A DNA stretch of 64,000 bases, taken from positions 558,001 to 622,000 of the forward strand of contig NZ_JAPKNH010000001.1 in NCBI RefSeq assembly GCF_026344005.1. Direction: 5' to 3'. Made by a program: the position numbers and the translations under genes. The stretch is from Kaistia terrae (GTDB taxonomy: Bacteria; Pseudomonadota; Alphaproteobacteria; Rhizobiales; Kaistiaceae). This document shows, in pieces, positions 8,826 through 17,235 of this stretch; position 1 is the first letter of the stretch; the number at the start of each line of letters is the position of its first letter. The notes beneath the pieces were generated by a model. The model had not been told where the DNA came from. It made no database searches and saw nothing but the letters and a program-made list of their open reading frames with translations.

Positions 8826-10622
8826 GTGTCAAGTTCCATAGAACATCACGCCATCGACCCGTTGGACAGCGGGATGGCGCATGCCGTGCGCATCGCGGTT
8901 GATCGCGTTATCCGCAGTTCCGATTTCACAGTCGCGGAGCGTGCCCGCAAGTTCCTCTCCTATATCGTCAACGAGACGCTCGGCGGCCGGGCGGACCGCA
9001 TCAAGGCCTATTCGATCGCGATCGAGGTGTTTGGCCGAAGCACCTCGTTCGACGCGCAGTCCGATCCGGTAGTGCGGATCGAGGCAGGCCGGGTGCGCCG
9101 AGCGCTGGAGCATTACTACCTGACGGCCGGGCGCGACGATCCGATTCTCATCGAGATCCCAAAGGGCGGCTACATCCCGAACTTCAGCTGGCGCAACGAC
9201 CAGATCTCACGGCCGCCGGAGGCGGGCGCGACAACCGCGGCGGCGGTCCCGGCGGCTGGCGGGGGGCGCCGATACTGGCCGGCGCTCGCCATAGTCTCCG
9301 CGCTGGCCGTGGCCTTGGCCGTGGTGCTGTTCGAGCCTCTCGCCTTGCCGGGTGGGACGGACCGGCTCGCCACCTTCGGCGTGGCCGAGACGGCGGCGGT
9401 CCCTTCGCCTGCGCCGCACTTGGTCGTGTTGCCCTTCGCAGACATCTCGAACACGGCAGCCTCCGCGGTGATCGTCCGCGGGCTGACCGAGGAGGTGATC
9501 GGCCAGATCGCCAAGTTCCGAGAGATCGTGGTGATGCTGCCGAATGGCTCGACCGTGGCGCGTGACGACGGGGCGGCCGATAGAGAGGCGGCCTCTGCGC
9601 AGGGGGCTCGGTCGCGCTATGCGCTGGAGGGCAGTGTCCGCGTCGAGGACGACAGACTGCGGCTGATGGCGCGCCTGATCCGCCGCGGCGACGGGACCAT
9701 CGTCTGGGCCGACAGCTATGACGATACGCTCGGCGCCCGCGACCTCATGGACGTGCAGGCGGAGATCGCCGCCAAGGTGGCGACCGCTGTCGCCCGACCC
9801 GACGGCGCCATTTTCAGCTCCGATTCCGCGCAGCTGTCGAAAGCGGCGACGGGCGACGGGGAGGCCTATACCTGCACCCTGGCCTACTATGCTTATCGAG
9901 CGGAACTGAAGCCGCAGACACGCAGCACCGTGGAGCCATGCCTGAGACAGACGACGGAGCGTTTCCCCAACGACGCCACCGCCTGGGCGCTGCTGTCGCT
10001 TACCTACCTCGATGAAATCCGCTTTCACCATCCTGTCGATGCGGGGCCGCCGCCGCTCGACCAAGCCCTTGCCGCAGCGCGGCGCGCCTTCGAACTGGAT
10101 CCGAAAAACGTGCGCGGCATGCAGGCCTACATGGCGGCGCTCTTCTTCCACGATGAGGTCGAGGCGGCGCTGAAGCTGGGTGCCCGCGCGGTGGAGAGCA
10201 ACCCGAACGACGCGGAACTCGTCGGTGAATATGGAATGCGCCTCGCCTTGTCAGGCGAATGGCAAAAGGGGCGGGAGCTGCTGCTCAAGGTGCTGGATGG
10301 TAATCCCGGCCCCCTCGGTTATTTCGAGACCGTCATTGCCCTGTCCTACTACATGCAGGGTGACTATCCGTCCGCTGCGACCCGGATCCGGAGGGCCAAT
10401 CTGGACGCTAACCCCATCGACCACCTGGTCGCCGCGGCGATCTTCGGCCAACTCGGTCTCGATGATCAGGCGCGGGCGCAACGCGACTGGTTGCTCGGCA
10501 ATGCCTCGGACGTCCTGGCGGATCTGCCTCGAGCTTTCCAGATGCGAAACCTGCGGGCGCGCGACGCGGCGCATCTCAGCGAGGGCCTGCGCAAGGCCGG
10601 GTTCGTCTTGTCCGCCTCCTAG
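8826..10622 (+). CDS. CadC-like membrane protein: winged-helix-like N-terminus, one TM helix, TolB-like and TPR-like C-terminus
   Basis: A 598-residue protein. Residues about 10-120 form a conserved domain with FLSYIVNETLGG and PVVRIEAGRVRRALEHYY, ending in IEIPKGGYIPNF, which resembles a transcriptional-regulator winged helix. One hydrophobic segment follows at about 150-172. Beyond it is a TolB/FlgO-like stretch (LVVLPFADIS) and an alpha-helical TPR-like region from about 330. Related rhizobial proteins are often labelled adenylate cyclase-like, but no cyclase catalytic domain is present. Topology suggests a cytoplasmic DNA-binding head and a periplasmic sensor, as in CadC/ToxR. The GTG start is supported by GGAGGAGG a few bases upstream. 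It precedes ppk2 on the same strand and probably acts as a local regulator; the DNA-binding assignment is inferred. Confidence 0.72.
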   Translation: MSSSIEHHAIDPLDSGMAHAVRIAVDRVIRSSDFTVAERARKFLSYIVNETLGGRADRIKAYSIAIEVFGRSTSFDAQSDPVVRIEAGRVRRALEHYYLTAGRDDPILIEIPKGGYIPNFSWRNDQISRPPEAGATTAAAVPAAGGGRRYWPALAIVSALAVALAVVLFEPLALPGGTDRLATFGVAETAAVPSPAPHLVVLPFADISNTAASAVIVRGLTEEVIGQIAKFREIVVMLPNGSTVARDDGAADREAASAQGARSRYALEGSVRVEDDRLRLMARLIRRGDGTIVWADSYDDTLGARDLMDVQAEIAAKVATAVARPDGAIFSSDSAQLSKAATGDGEAYTCTLAYYAYRAELKPQTRSTVEPCLRQTTERFPNDATAWALLSLTYLDEIRFHHPVDAGPPPLDQALAAARRAFELDPKNVRGMQAYMAALFFHDEVEAALKLGARAVESNPNDAELVGEYGMRLALSGEWQKGRELLLKVLDGNPGPLGYFETVIALSYYMQGDYPSAATRIRRANLDANPIDHLVAAAIFGQLGLDDQARAQRDWLLGNASDVLADLPRAFQMRNLRARDAAHLSEGLRKAGFVLSAS

Positions 10623-10662
10623 GGCGGAGAGGTTGCCCCGCAAGGTGCGGGCAACGTCGAGA

Positions 10663-10677
10663 CTACGCGATGCTACG
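10663..10677. promoter_or_regulatory. Candidate operator, motif B copy 1
   Basis: CTACGCGATGCTACG lies in the 125-base gap upstream of ppk2 and matches 14 of 15 bases with the segment at 13521-13535 upstream of the SulP gene. It may be a shared regulatory site; this is inferred from recurrence only. Confidence 0.35.
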
Positions 10678-10747
10678 GGCAGGCTCAGCTTGGCGCGCCT
10701 AGGCTTCAAGGTCAGCCGATCGGCGCATCGGTTCGAAGGAGGCGGTG

Positions 10748-11578
10748 ATGGAACGGGATCTCGTCGAGACTGCGGAACCGGTCAAAGACCGGTCACGCGG
10801 AACCCTATCGGGCAAGGAATACGAGAAGGAGCTGCGGAAGCTGCAGAGCGAACTCTGCGTCCTACAGCAGTGGGTCCAGCACACCGGCCAGCGTATCATC
10901 GTGGTGTTCGAGGGTCGCGACGCGGCTGGCAAGGGAGGCACGATCCGCGCGCTCACCGAGCGGCTAAGCCCGCGCATCTTTCGGAAAGTCGCCCTGCCTG
11001 CGCCCTCCGACCGGCAGAAGACTCAGCTCTACATGCAGCGTTACATGGAGCATTTCCCGGCCGCCGGCGAAGTCATCGTCTTCGACAGGAGCTGGTACAA
11101 CCGGGCGGGCGTCGAGACCGTCATGGGCTTCTGCACCAAGGAACAGCAGAAGACGTTCCTGCGGATCTGCCCGATGTTCGAACGGCTGGCGATTCAGAAC
11201 GGCATCACGCTGATCAAATACTGGCTCGAAGTTGGCAACGAGGAACAGAAGCAGCGCTTCGAGGCGCGGATCACCGACCCGATGAAGCAGTGGAAGCTCT
11301 CGCCGATGGACCTGCCATCGCGGGAGCGCTGGTACGATTATTCGCGCGCGCGGGACCAGATGCTGGACGCGACGGACACCGAGGATTCGCCTTGGTACAT
11401 CATCCGTTCGGACGATAAGAAGCGCGCGCGGCTGAACTGCATCGCGCACTTCCTTTCGCTCATCCCCTATGAGCGAATTCGCCCGCCTGAGGTGAAGCTG
11501 CCAAAGCGCGCGACGAAGCACGCCTATGACGACGAGCACACGATGACCGACCGTCGCTGGATTCCCGAGCGCTATTGA
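10748..11578 (+). CDS. ppk2: Polyphosphate kinase 2 (PPK2 family)
   Basis: A 276-residue single-domain PPK2 that transfers phosphate between polyphosphate and nucleotides in the cytoplasm. The Walker A motif FEGRDAAGKGGT is at about residues 54-65, the lid/Walker B motif FDRSWYNRAGVE starts near 112, and the SDDKKRARLNC segment and C-terminal WIPERY are family hallmarks. One domain of this length fits the class I/III type; ADP versus AMP or GDP specificity cannot be decided. The ATG at 10748 has AAGGAGG five bases upstream; an in-frame GTG three bases earlier is less well placed. Its position after a CadC-like regulator and before a divergent SulP transporter suggests a stress or phosphate/sulfur link. 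Confidence 0.93.
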   Translation: MERDLVETAEPVKDRSRGTLSGKEYEKELRKLQSELCVLQQWVQHTGQRIIVVFEGRDAAGKGGTIRALTERLSPRIFRKVALPAPSDRQKTQLYMQRYMEHFPAAGEVIVFDRSWYNRAGVETVMGFCTKEQQKTFLRICPMFERLAIQNGITLIKYWLEVGNEEQKQRFEARITDPMKQWKLSPMDLPSRERWYDYSRARDQMLDATDTEDSPWYIIRSDDKKRARLNCIAHFLSLIPYERIRPPEVKLPKRATKHAYDDEHTMTDRRWIPERY

Positions 11579-11628
11579 GGGTGCTTGCGGGCCGCGCGAG
11601 CCAAGGCTCTTCCTGGCGCCACGGGGGG

Positions 11629-13317
11629 TCAGCGGGGCGCAGCCAAACGCCCGCCGCCAGCTTCCCGGAACGCAGCCAAGGCATCCTCAAGGTCATCGAA
11701 CAGCATGTCCGGACCGATCCGCGCCAGCGTTCCCGATCGTTCCAGCAGGGCACGGGGCTCGGTGTGCAGTTCTGCGATGCCGAATGCGATGCCACGCGCG
11801 GCGATCTGCGCGTGCATGTCATCCAGCATGGCCGCCGCGGTGGTGTCGATCTGGACGACAGCGCCTGCGTCGAGGACGAACCAGCGCGTTTCGGCCGGAA
11901 GCGCCGTGATCAGTTGCTCGAAACGACGTTTTACATAGTCGACGTTGAAGAACAGAAGGCTGCCCTGGATCAGATAGATGGCGAGGCCGGGGATGGGCTG
12001 CGCCTCCGGGTGTTTGTGCAGCTTGTAGAACCCTTCATGTCCCGGCATGCGGCCAAGAACGGCGTCGCGCGGCTTCGCGCCCCTGACGAGCAGATAGAGC
12101 AACGTCGCCGCGACCGCGACGATCACGCCCCTGAGCACGCCGAAACCGATTGCCCCCGACATACCGATCAGGGCAAACAGGAATTCCATGCGACTGGTCC
12201 GCCACAATTTGGAAAGCGCGCTGATGTCGATCAAACCGACGGCGGCCGAAGCCAGGATCGCGCCCAGCGCCGCCTTCGGGATCAACTGCAACGTCGCCGT
12301 CAGGAAGCCGACCGCGAGAGCAAGGGCGACCGCAGCGACGATGCTCGCCAACTGCGTTTTGCCGCCCATCGAGATATTGATGGCAGTGCGGGAATCCGAC
12401 CCAGTCACGGGAATGCCCCCGAACAGCCCGGCGGCGACGTTCGCCGCGCCAAAACCGACGAGTTCCCGGTTGGCGTCGACGGTTTCGCCCGTCTTGGCGG
12501 CGAAGCTCCGCGCGGTCACGATGCCCGAGCCGAAGCTGACCAGCAGCACGGCGGCGGCGCCGAGGACCAGGTCTCCCAGATCTATGCCGGATGGAATCGG
12601 CAGCTGCGGCGTCGGCAGCCGGCCCGGAATCGGCCCAATGGCGGCAATGCCGTAGGATTGCAGGTCGAAGACCGTGGCGAGTGTCGTGGCGATGATGATG
12701 GCGACGACAGGGCCGGGTATCTTCGGCATCGTGGCGGCGAGTACGCGCAAGAGGATGAAGAGCGCCGACCCCAGCACCAGCGTCGGCCAGTTGATCAACG
12801 CCACCTTGCCCGCCAGCTCGATGAGCGGCCGGATCAGACCGTCGCTCTCGATGGAAACGCCGGTCAGCCGACCGATCTGACCGACAAGGATCGAGAGCGC
12901 GATGCCGCTCATGAACCCGATCAGGATCGGGCGGGAAAGGAAGCTCGCGATGAAGCCCAGCCGCAGCAGGCTGGCGATGAAGCAGAGCAGCCCGACGACC
13001 AGCGCGATGGCTGCCGCAGCGGCGACGTTGCCGCCGGCGGCGAGTGGCCCGAGCGAGGCGAGCACAGCGGCGATGACGATCATCGTCCCCGCGTCGGGTC
13101 CGACGATGAGCTGGCGCGACGAACCGAACAGCGCGTAAGCGATAAGCGGCACGATGCTGGAGTAAAGTCCCATCTCCGGCGGCAGGCCGGCTATGGCCGG
13201 ATAGGCGATGGCGCTCGGCAAACCGACGGCGGCGATCGACAATCCCGACATGAAGTCGGCTTGCAGCCATGCGCGCTTGTAGTTGCTGAATTGGCTTAAG
13301 AAGGGTAACGCCGCCAT
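11629..13317 (-). CDS. SulP family anion permease with C-terminal STAS domain
   Basis: A 562-residue inner-membrane transporter. The membrane part (about residues 15-420) opens with DFMSGLSIAAVGLPSAIAYP and has the central GGIPVTGSDSRTAINIS segment typical of SulP proteins. A STAS domain occupies about 445-560 (WFVLDAGAVVQIDTTAA). The family carries sulfate, bicarbonate or other anions. The ATG at 13317 has GGAGAG seven bases upstream; an in-frame TTG at 13356 is less likely. It is convergent with ppk2. Its upstream region holds copies of both candidate regulatory motifs also found upstream of the CadC-like regulator and of ppk2. Confidence 0.92.
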   Translation of the reverse strand: MAALPFLSQFSNYKRAWLQADFMSGLSIAAVGLPSAIAYPAIAGLPPEMGLYSSIVPLIAYALFGSSRQLIVGPDAGTMIVIAAVLASLGPLAAGGNVAAAAAIALVVGLLCFIASLLRLGFIASFLSRPILIGFMSGIALSILVGQIGRLTGVSIESDGLIRPLIELAGKVALINWPTLVLGSALFILLRVLAATMPKIPGPVVAIIIATTLATVFDLQSYGIAAIGPIPGRLPTPQLPIPSGIDLGDLVLGAAAVLLVSFGSGIVTARSFAAKTGETVDANRELVGFGAANVAAGLFGGIPVTGSDSRTAINISMGGKTQLASIVAAVALALAVGFLTATLQLIPKAALGAILASAAVGLIDISALSKLWRTSRMEFLFALIGMSGAIGFGVLRGVIVAVAATLLYLLVRGAKPRDAVLGRMPGHEGFYKLHKHPEAQPIPGLAIYLIQGSLLFFNVDYVKRRFEQLITALPAETRWFVLDAGAVVQIDTTAAAMLDDMHAQIAARGIAFGIAELHTEPRALLERSGTLARIGPDMLFDDLEDALAAFREAGGGRLAAPR

Positions 13318-13417
13318 CGCGGATCTCTCCGGCAGGACAAGAATGGGCGGCCCCAAGCCGGCGCGGGCTGGCAGAACCTGTCCCTTGCTGATTGTGGTCC
13401 TTCGAAGGGAGAGATCC

Positions 13418-13434
13418 TACGTAGCTTACGGTAG
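13418..13434. promoter_or_regulatory. Candidate operator, motif A copy 2
   Basis: TACGTAGCTTACGGTAG lies about 100 bases upstream of the SulP start codon. It shares ACGTA-N2-TTACGGTAG with 8755-8772, and its left part, with the preceding C, is the palindrome CTACGTAG. Confidence 0.4.
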
Positions 13435-13520
13435 TGGCAGCACGCTCCGCGCCAGGCCGGCCGCCCGCGTCGCTTCCAAGCCCGCTGCTTTTGGCTGCGC
13501 GGTGCTGGCTACACCCGATG

Positions 13521-13535
13521 CTACGCGATGATACG
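13521..13535. promoter_or_regulatory. Candidate operator, motif B copy 2
   Basis: CTACGCGATGATACG differs at one base from the segment at 10663-10677 upstream of ppk2. It sits between the SulP gene and the small gene at 13644. Confidence 0.35.
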
Positions 13536-13643
13536 CACGCGGGGTTTTGCGGATCGCTATGCTCACAGCTGAGAGTGGAATGGTGATCACGGCTTCGGAG
13601 ACGGGTTAGTTGGTTTTCTAGCACAGCTGAATGGAGGGGTAGA

Positions 13644-13952
13644 ATGAGGTGCCCCATCTGCGGCAGTAGCGCCAAGGACATCACTCCCCGTGAATCCGGA
13701 TACGCATCCATTCGCTGTCTTGTCGATGGCGATTTCGAAATTGATGCCGGATGCCAGAGAGAGTTGTTCGAGTTGATCGAATCTGACCGTCATCGCGTCT
13801 TCCACGGGGCAATTCTCAGCGGACTAGCCGGCTCGCGCCCCCGCATTACGATGGCGGCAATCGTTGGTATTCAGGCCACGTCTCGTCAATTTCGACGGGA
13901 TGCCATCGTGATCCCCGACATGAACTCAGAGTGCGCCACGTCTTCAAAGTAG
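13644..13952 (+). CDS. Small unknown protein, possible zinc ribbon
   Basis: A 102-residue protein that I do not recognise. It begins MRCPICG, and with cysteines at about positions 3, 6, 25 and 37 it could hold a zinc ion, though the spacing is not a standard ribbon. The C-terminal half is basic. The start is well supported by GGAGGGG four bases before the ATG. The next gene begins nine bases after the stop, so the two form an operon. Its reality rests on the strong ribosome binding site and operon spacing; no function is proposed. Confidence 0.55.
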   Translation: MRCPICGSSAKDITPRESGYASIRCLVDGDFEIDAGCQRELFELIESDRHRVFHGAILSGLAGSRPRITMAAIVGIQATSRQFRRDAIVIPDMNSECATSSK

Positions 13953-13961
13953 GAGGAAGCG

Positions 13962-14420
13962 ATGACAGCGACCGACGACCTCTCCAACCTGCTGCCGACA
14001 GCCGACCAGCTGAAGCAGAAAGCGGCCATGGCGGAAGCCGCAAAGGCAGACGAGGCCGAGCGTGCACGCATCGCCGGGGAGGCCGAGAAGCGTGCACTGA
14101 TCGAGCGGCTCAGCAAACCATCGGGCGTATCGGACGAGGAGGCGCTGAAGCGGGTCGCGATCATCATCCAGCGCGCCGTCAGCAATGGCTTCACAGAGGT
14201 GCAGGTCTTTCGCTTCCCGAACACGCTGTGTACGGATCGCGGCCGGGCCCTCAACCAGGCGGAAGCGGGCTGGGAGGAGACGTTGACGGGGCTGCCAAAG
14301 GAGATGCTCGAGTTCTGGAGGCGGGAACTCCAGCCGCGCGGATACCGGATCCGCTACCAGATCGTAGACTTTTCCAGCGGCGCGCCAGGCGACGTCGGCA
14401 TCTTTGTCGAATGGTCTTAG
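13962..14420 (+). CDS. Conserved-looking small protein of unknown function
   Basis: A 152-residue, soluble protein without signal peptide or membrane segment. Residues about 15-50 are rich in Ala, Glu, Lys and Arg and likely form a long charged helix. The rest looks globular, with VAIIIQRAVSNGFTEVQVF and a final GIFVEWS. The ATG has GGAGGAAG a few bases upstream. It is the second gene of a two-gene unit with the possible zinc-ribbon gene. I do not recognise the family. Confidence 0.65.
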   Translation: MTATDDLSNLLPTADQLKQKAAMAEAAKADEAERARIAGEAEKRALIERLSKPSGVSDEEALKRVAIIIQRAVSNGFTEVQVFRFPNTLCTDRGRALNQAEAGWEETLTGLPKEMLEFWRRELQPRGYRIRYQIVDFSSGAPGDVGIFVEWS

Positions 14421-14634
14421 ATAGCCCTCTTGCTCTGGGGCGAGAGGTTTGCGAGGCCGACCTGCAACTCGGCGACGGTCCGACATACCACCGTTGTCTG
14501 GTCCATGCCCGCGGTGCGGATTAAGAAGCTTGACGAACCGAGCATCGCGGTCCCTCAGGCTATTTGCAGACCAAATCAAGGATGGCGCCCTCGGCGTAGA
14601 CGTGCGGCAGGCTTTTGTCCGCCGCACTTTTGGT

Positions 14635-16059
14635 TCAGGCCAGCGTTCGCCTCACGCTCGGCAGCAGACGCAGTAGCGCCGCATCGATCAGAAGCACCGC
14701 GACAATGGCGGCACCGGCCAGCGGGAACACGATGCCAAGGAAGACAACAAGCGCTGCCGCTCCTTTCCAGAACGGAACATCACCCGGTCGCGGCGGTGCG
14801 GCCAGCCGTCCAGAACCGCTGGGTCTCCGCTTCCACCACATGACCAGACCGGAGAGAGATACGCCCAGGACCGAGAGGCAGAAGGCTGTGTTGAGGGCGA
14901 AGTTCCAGACACCGAGGTCGCCCTCATGGAATGCGATGCCCCACGCCATCGCCTTGGCATAGGGCGAGTAGTCCGCATAGCGAACGTCTGCCAGGACATT
15001 GCCCGTGAACCGATCAATGTGGATGGTGCGGTCGGCCGCCGGGTTCGGTCCATCGTTCGATATGCTGTCGTGGCTGATCGTCCAGACGCCTGCATCTCCC
15101 TTCGGGAGGTTGATCTGGAAGCGCCCCACGAAGCCCAGGCTGCGCGCGAAAGCGGCCACCGTTTCAAGATCCACCGGTCCAGTAATGGCGGCTGTCCCTT
15201 TGAGGGAGCCGGAGGCGGGCATGGGGGTCTGCTCCAGCCCCCACGGCACCTCTTTGGCGGGTCCGTGGTTCATGTCCGCATGCACGTCATCGGACAGAGG
15301 CACGTTGTCCCACTTCTCGGCTGGAAACGTCGACCATGCCTGAACCATGCGCTCGCCCCAGACACCAGCCCAACTTAAGCCGGAGATCAGGAAGACGATC
15401 AGCATCAGCGACACCCAGAAGCCCACGACACCGTGCAGAGACTTCCAGAAAGTCCTGCCGCGCGCCGAAAGACGCGGGACGAGGGTATCCCGCCAAGAAC
15501 CACCCCGCCGGGGCCAATGCAGATAGAGCCCGCTTGCCACCATCACGAGCCCGAGGCTGGCCGCGATTTCGATCAACCGGTCGCCGAAGGAGCCCAGCAG
15601 CAGCGTACCGTGGATCTTGTTGGCCAGGTCGTAGGCGCCAGCCCGCCACGGGAACGTGTGGAGCACCTCGCCAGTGTAAGGGCTCAGCACAACACCCGTG
15701 TTGCCGGCCTCGGTCGCGACCGAGATCACGGCTACCCTGTCCGCTGCAAGCGGCTCGACATACTGGGTGGCGCGGCCGCCCGGTATGGCCGTTTCGGCGG
15801 CCGTTTGCAGCACGCTCAGGGGAAGCGGCTCGCCACCCGGCTGGACGGTCATTCGCTCGGCACCGATGCCGGCCATCCAAGAGATCCAGAGCATGACCAG
15901 GCCGGTCGTGGCCAGCATGATCAGGAACGGGATGACATACAGCCCGGCATAGAAGTGCCAGCGCCAAGCGATGAAGTAGAACTTGTTGGCGCCAGAAGGC
16001 TGTGCAGCCTCCTTCGCCGACCCGCCGGCACCGACCGGGGGAAGCGTCGTATCCGTCAT
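14635..16059 (-). CDS. PepSY-associated transmembrane protein of a copper operon
   Basis: A 474-residue inner-membrane protein of the PepSY_TM family, with a first helix after FYFIAWRWHFYAGLYVIPF, a periplasmic PepSY-like segment containing the motif SPYTGEVLHTFPW, further helices (GLYLHWPRR, HGVVGFWVSLML), a second periplasmic part (TIHIDRFTGNVLADVRY), and a final helical bundle. Its role is probably in metal or redox handling at the membrane. It is the last gene of a minus-strand run with SCO and PCu(A)C genes, 13 bases after SCO, so copper delivery or cytochrome oxidase assembly is the likely context. Its last 15 codons are nearly duplicated at 45516-45562. Confidence 0.85.
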   Translation of the reverse strand: MTDTTLPPVGAGGSAKEAAQPSGANKFYFIAWRWHFYAGLYVIPFLIMLATTGLVMLWISWMAGIGAERMTVQPGGEPLPLSVLQTAAETAIPGGRATQYVEPLAADRVAVISVATEAGNTGVVLSPYTGEVLHTFPWRAGAYDLANKIHGTLLLGSFGDRLIEIAASLGLVMVASGLYLHWPRRGGSWRDTLVPRLSARGRTFWKSLHGVVGFWVSLMLIVFLISGLSWAGVWGERMVQAWSTFPAEKWDNVPLSDDVHADMNHGPAKEVPWGLEQTPMPASGSLKGTAAITGPVDLETVAAFARSLGFVGRFQINLPKGDAGVWTISHDSISNDGPNPAADRTIHIDRFTGNVLADVRYADYSPYAKAMAWGIAFHEGDLGVWNFALNTAFCLSVLGVSLSGLVMWWKRRPSGSGRLAAPPRPGDVPFWKGAAALVVFLGIVFPLAGAAIVAVLLIDAALLRLLPSVRRTLA

Positions 16060-16072
16060 GTTTCCCTCGATC

Positions 16073-16684
16073 TCAGGCGCCAGCGACCAGTCGCTTCAGC
16101 TTTTCCAGCATGGTGTCGCGCGCTTCGCCGTAGGCGAGCGTGCCGACGAACTGACCGTCCTTGTCCATCAGATAGACCGAGGCGGTATGATCGATGGTGT
16201 AATCCCCGCCATCGACCGGAACGCGCTTGTAGTAAACGCGGTAGGCCTTGGTCACCGTCTCGATTTCGGCCTCGGTGCCCGACAAACCCTGGATATGGCT
16301 GTCGAAGGCGGAGGTGTAGCTGGCCAATTCCTTCGGCCCGTCACGTTCCCAGTCAACCGAGACAAAGGCGAAGTTCATCTTGTCCGCCTCGGGTCCCAGT
16401 TCCTTGATCAGGCCCGACAGCTCATAGAGCGTCGTTGGGCAGACCTCGGGACAGAAGGTGAAGCCGAAGAAGATGGCGGTCGGCTTTCCGAGGAAGTCCT
16501 TCTCGGTGACCGCCTTGCCATCGCCCCGCGTCAGCGTGAAGGGGCCGCCAATACTGGCAACTCCCGTCACGATCTGGCCGGCAGGCTGCGCCTGCCGAGA
16601 GTTTACAAGCGCGGTGAAGCCGACCAGCGTCAGGACGATGGCAGCCGCCCCGCCGGCCAGGAGACCTATGTGTCGAGGGCGCAT
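16073..16684 (-). CDS. SCO family copper-binding thioredoxin-fold protein
   Basis: A 203-residue membrane-anchored periplasmic protein. An N-terminal hydrophobic anchor (about residues 8-28) precedes a thioredoxin fold with the copper motif FCPEVCP (C78 and C82) and the distal ligand H166 in DHTAS, so all three known copper ligands are present. SCO proteins deliver copper to, or reduce, the CuA site of cytochrome oxidase. The start overlaps the stop of the PCu(A)C gene (ATGA), indicating translational coupling. PCu(A)C passing copper to SCO is an established partnership and fits the gene order. Confidence 0.94.
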   Translation of the reverse strand: MRPRHIGLLAGGAAAIVLTLVGFTALVNSRQAQPAGQIVTGVASIGGPFTLTRGDGKAVTEKDFLGKPTAIFFGFTFCPEVCPTTLYELSGLIKELGPEADKMNFAFVSVDWERDGPKELASYTSAFDSHIQGLSGTEAEIETVTKAYRVYYKRVPVDGGDYTIDHTASVYLMDKDGQFVGTLAYGEARDTMLEKLKRLVAGA

Positions 16685-17169
16685 CAGTGCTTGCCCCCGT
16701 GGCCGCCGTGCTCCATCGTCGGAGCTCCAAGCGCGCCGGCTGAGAGCTCTACGTCGACCGTGCCGGCATGCTCGAAGCGGAGCGTGACAGGGATCTTGGC
16801 GCCTTCGCTGATGGGTGCCTTGAGGTCGATCAGCATCAGATGAAAGCCGCCCGGCTCCAGCTTGACGGTTTCACCCGGAGGCAGCGCAAGGCCATCGGCA
16901 AGCTCGCGCATCTTCATCACACCATCGGTCACTTCCATTGTGTGGACCTCGACGCGGCCGGAAACCGATGAGGATCCTCCTACGAGGCGGTCGGCAGTCT
17001 GTCCGTGGTTGGTGAGGGTGAGATATCCACCTCCTGTACGCGCCGCAGGCGGTGTGGCGCGGGTCCAGGGATGGCCGATTTCGATGTCACCCGCCTTGTA
17101 GTCGTGGGCAAAGGCGGAAGGAGCGGCCAGCAGGACGGCGGCCGCGAGAAGGCGCGAAAAAGCTCGCAT
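16684..17169 (-). CDS. Periplasmic copper chaperone PCu(A)C
   Basis: A 161-residue secreted protein with a signal peptide ending at PSAFA. The copper site pattern is visible as HTMEVTDGVMKM followed by FHLM, supplying the His and Met ligands of the family, and the C-terminus is His-rich (MEHGGHGGKH), possibly an extra metal site. I chose the ATG at 17169, which has GGAG seven bases upstream; the longer in-frame start at 17205 would spoil the signal peptide. It lies upstream of SCO, overlapping it by four bases. Confidence 0.92.
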   Translation of the reverse strand: MRAFSRLLAAAVLLAAPSAFAHDYKAGDIEIGHPWTRATPPAARTGGGYLTLTNHGQTADRLVGGSSSVSGRVEVHTMEVTDGVMKMRELADGLALPPGETVKLEPGGFHLMLIDLKAPISEGAKIPVTLRFEHAGTVDVELSAGALGAPTMEHGGHGGKH

Positions 17170-17235
17170 GATTGATCTCCAAATGCGCAAGAACAGCCGG
17201 CGCACGGGATGCGCGCCGAGCCATGAAATCAGGCG

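Larger units (their letters stand above)
13318..13643. other. Divergent intergenic region with candidate regulatory elements
   Basis: This 326-base gap separates the SulP gene from the small plus-strand genes. It contains motif A at 13418-13434 and motif B at 13521-13535. I see no coding sequence or terminator in it. Confidence 0.5.

Noticed and set aside
11575-13299. A 574-codon open frame antisense to the SulP gene
   Set aside because: Its composition (Arg, Gln, Asp, Gly rich) is that of a reverse-strand shadow, and the SulP gene is unambiguous.
16184-16189. GTATGA hexamer as another NikR half-site
   Set aside because: It lies inside the SCO gene and has no TCATAC partner at the required spacing.
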